Assembly: GCA_003152795.1 (NCBI GenBank)
Contig: PMBA01000203.1
Coordinates: 19,904-26,280 of the forward strand
Length of the DNA stretch: 6,377 bases
Direction of reading: 5' to 3'
Source of the DNA: Acidobacteriaceae bacterium
Lineage (GTDB): Bacteria; Acidobacteriota; Terriglobia; Terriglobales; Acidobacteriaceae
The notes under the pieces are model-generated. The model was not told where the DNA came from. It saw only the letters and a list, made by a program, of their open reading frames with translations, and did no database searches. The translations under genes and the position numbers were made by a program. Of this stretch, positions 5,869 to 6,377 are shown in pieces; the first letter of the stretch is position 1, and each line of letters opens with the position of its first letter.

Positions 5869-6036
5869 ATGCCGGGAAAACTGGGATTGCCTGAGATTCT
5901 GCTGATTCTTGCGGTGGCGCTTCTTATATTTGGACCGAGCAAGCTGGCCAGTCTGGGCAAGGGCCTGGGCGAAGGCATCAAGAATTTCAAGTCGGCGGTA
6001 AAAGAAGGCGAAGAAGGCGAAGAGAAGAAACCGTAG
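5869..6036 (+). CDS. tatA: Twin-arginine translocase subunit TatA/TatE
   Basis: This 55-residue protein has the complete TatA layout. A short polar N-terminus (MPGKLGLPE) is followed by one membrane span (about 10-20), the family's FGP hinge (F21-G22-P23), an amphipathic helix (SKLASLGKGLGEGIKNFKSAVKE shape, about 24-46), and a short acidic-basic tail (EGEEGEEKKP). E9 sits where TatA/TatB proteins carry a conserved polar residue at the start of the span. TatA oligomers form the pore or membrane-thinning element that, with TatC, exports folded proteins with twin-arginine signals. It is at the short end for TatA because the tail is brief. No tatB or tatC adjoins it, so the partner genes must lie elsewhere. 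It has its own promoter and a strong ribosome binding site. Opposite-strand open frames over it (5802-6104 region) have no recognisable content and are rejected. Confidence 0.93.
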   Translation: MPGKLGLPEILLILAVALLIFGPSKLASLGKGLGEGIKNFKSAVKEGEEGEEKKP

Positions 6037-6050
6037 CACGTGTGGCGCGG

Positions 6051-6076
6051 GCGCTCCTTTCGACTTCGCTCAGCGC
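6051..6076. terminator. REP-like hairpin between convergent tatA and maf genes
   Basis: GCGCT (6051-6055) and AGCGC (6072-6076) are perfect inverted arms around a 16-nt centre that includes TTTCGACTTCGCTC. The motif CTTTCGACTTCGCTCAG resembles intergenic palindromic elements of the CCTTCGACAAGCTCAGG type that recur in many bacterial genomes. It lies in the 82-nt gap between the stops of tatA and maf, where a bidirectional terminator would be expected. There is no U-run on either side, so it could be a REP-type mRNA end or an extragenic repeat rather than an intrinsic terminator. Confidence 0.4.
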
Positions 6077-6118
6077 AGGCACTGTCCGCGAACTGCCGGC
6101 GCAATCAAGAAATCTACG

Positions 6119-6377
6119 TTACACAATTCCCGCCAGCCGCAGCATGCTGTGCGCCAGCGCAACGGGCAGTCCCACCACATTGCTGTAGTCGCCTTCGATG
6201 CGAGGAATCCAGCGGGAGGCGATGCCTTGAATCGCGTAAGCTCCGGCTTTGTCCATCGGTTCGCCGGTGGCAACGTAGGCGGCGATGTCTTCGCCGGTAA
6301 TTTCACTCATAGTAACAACCGTCGTTTCACTGGCCACTGACGGCTGGCCATTCACCACCAGACAAATGCCCGTAATC
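6119..6377 (-). CDS. maf: Maf family nucleoside triphosphate pyrophosphatase, C-terminal part, cut by window edge
   Basis: The minus strand is open from the right edge to a TAA at 6121-6119, giving about 85 residues; the start is outside the window. The visible part is the C-terminal half of a Maf protein: [10 protein letters not shown], then a [17 protein letters not shown] segment, then [14 protein letters not shown], and a final helix after [12 protein letters not shown]. The K-A-G-A-Y-x-I-Q-G and VVGLP pattern is that of the YhdE/Maf branch, known for dTTP and UTP pyrophosphatase activity that removes non-canonical nucleotides and is linked to septum formation control. The YceF branch (7-methyl-GTP) lacks the KAGxYxIQG form. 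An internal GTG at 6358 is not the start, because homology continues upstream. It is convergent with tatA. Confidence 0.92.
   Translation of the reverse strand, partial: ITGICLVVNGQPSVASETTVVTMSEITGEDIAAYVATGEPMDKAGAYAIQGIASRWIPRIEGDYSNVVGLPVALAHSMLRLAGIV

Noticed and set aside
5802..6104. Minus-strand frames covering tatA
   Set aside because: The plus strand has promoter, ribosome binding site and a full TatA motif set. The antisense products are unrecognisable.
1..6377. Mobile elements, CRISPR arrays, tRNA or rRNA genes, defence or toxin-antitoxin modules
   Set aside because: I saw no transposase or phage protein, no regularly spaced repeats, no tRNA-like cloverleaf or rRNA stretch, and no small paired genes. 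Apart from the short gaps listed, the window is filled by ordinary chromosomal genes.

Overview
The window is a GC-rich, densely coded stretch of a bacterial chromosome. The protein make-up suggests a Gram-negative soil-type bacterium of the Acidobacteriota: a secreted Asp-box (BNR) repeat protein, a small secreted cupin, a CPG2-like M20 peptidase, a lone short TatA and a Maf protein. The phylum is an inference from the look of the proteins; there is no rRNA or other phylogenetic marker here.

Layout from left to right. (1) 1-1055, minus: N-terminal part of a large exported BNR/sortilin-like beta-propeller protein, cut by the left edge. (2) 1187-1744, plus: a small multi-spanning membrane protein of unknown function, divergent from the BNR gene across a 131-nt shared promoter region. 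(3) 1830-3020, plus: an FMN-dependent alpha-hydroxy-acid dehydrogenase/oxidase with all expected active-site residues. (4) 3036-3428, minus: a small secreted cupin, convergent with the previous gene, with a very good ribosome binding site. (5) 3594-4373, plus: an adenylate-kinase-family enzyme with a four-cysteine LID and an unusual N-terminal leader. (6) 4502-5689, plus: an M20 zinc peptidase of the glutamate carboxypeptidase type. (7) 5869-6036, plus: a 55-residue TatA, preceded by a clear sigma70-type promoter and a strong ribosome binding site. (8) 6119-6377, minus: C-terminal part of a Maf nucleotide pyrophosphatase, cut by the right edge and convergent with tatA across a REP-like hairpin.

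The genes do not form an obvious pathway. Each appears to be its own transcription unit or a loose pair, with 85-180 nt gaps and three strand switches. The links visible are generic: TatA belongs to an export system, two proteins carry export signals, and adenylate kinase and Maf both act on nucleotides. I found no mobile element, CRISPR array, tRNA, rRNA, phage gene or defence module. I do not see a new multi-gene system. The most useful second looks are the unassigned HIHH/LDEFALWL membrane protein, the in-frame 15-nt tandem duplication in the BNR gene, the adenylate kinase leader, and the small intergenic palindromes.
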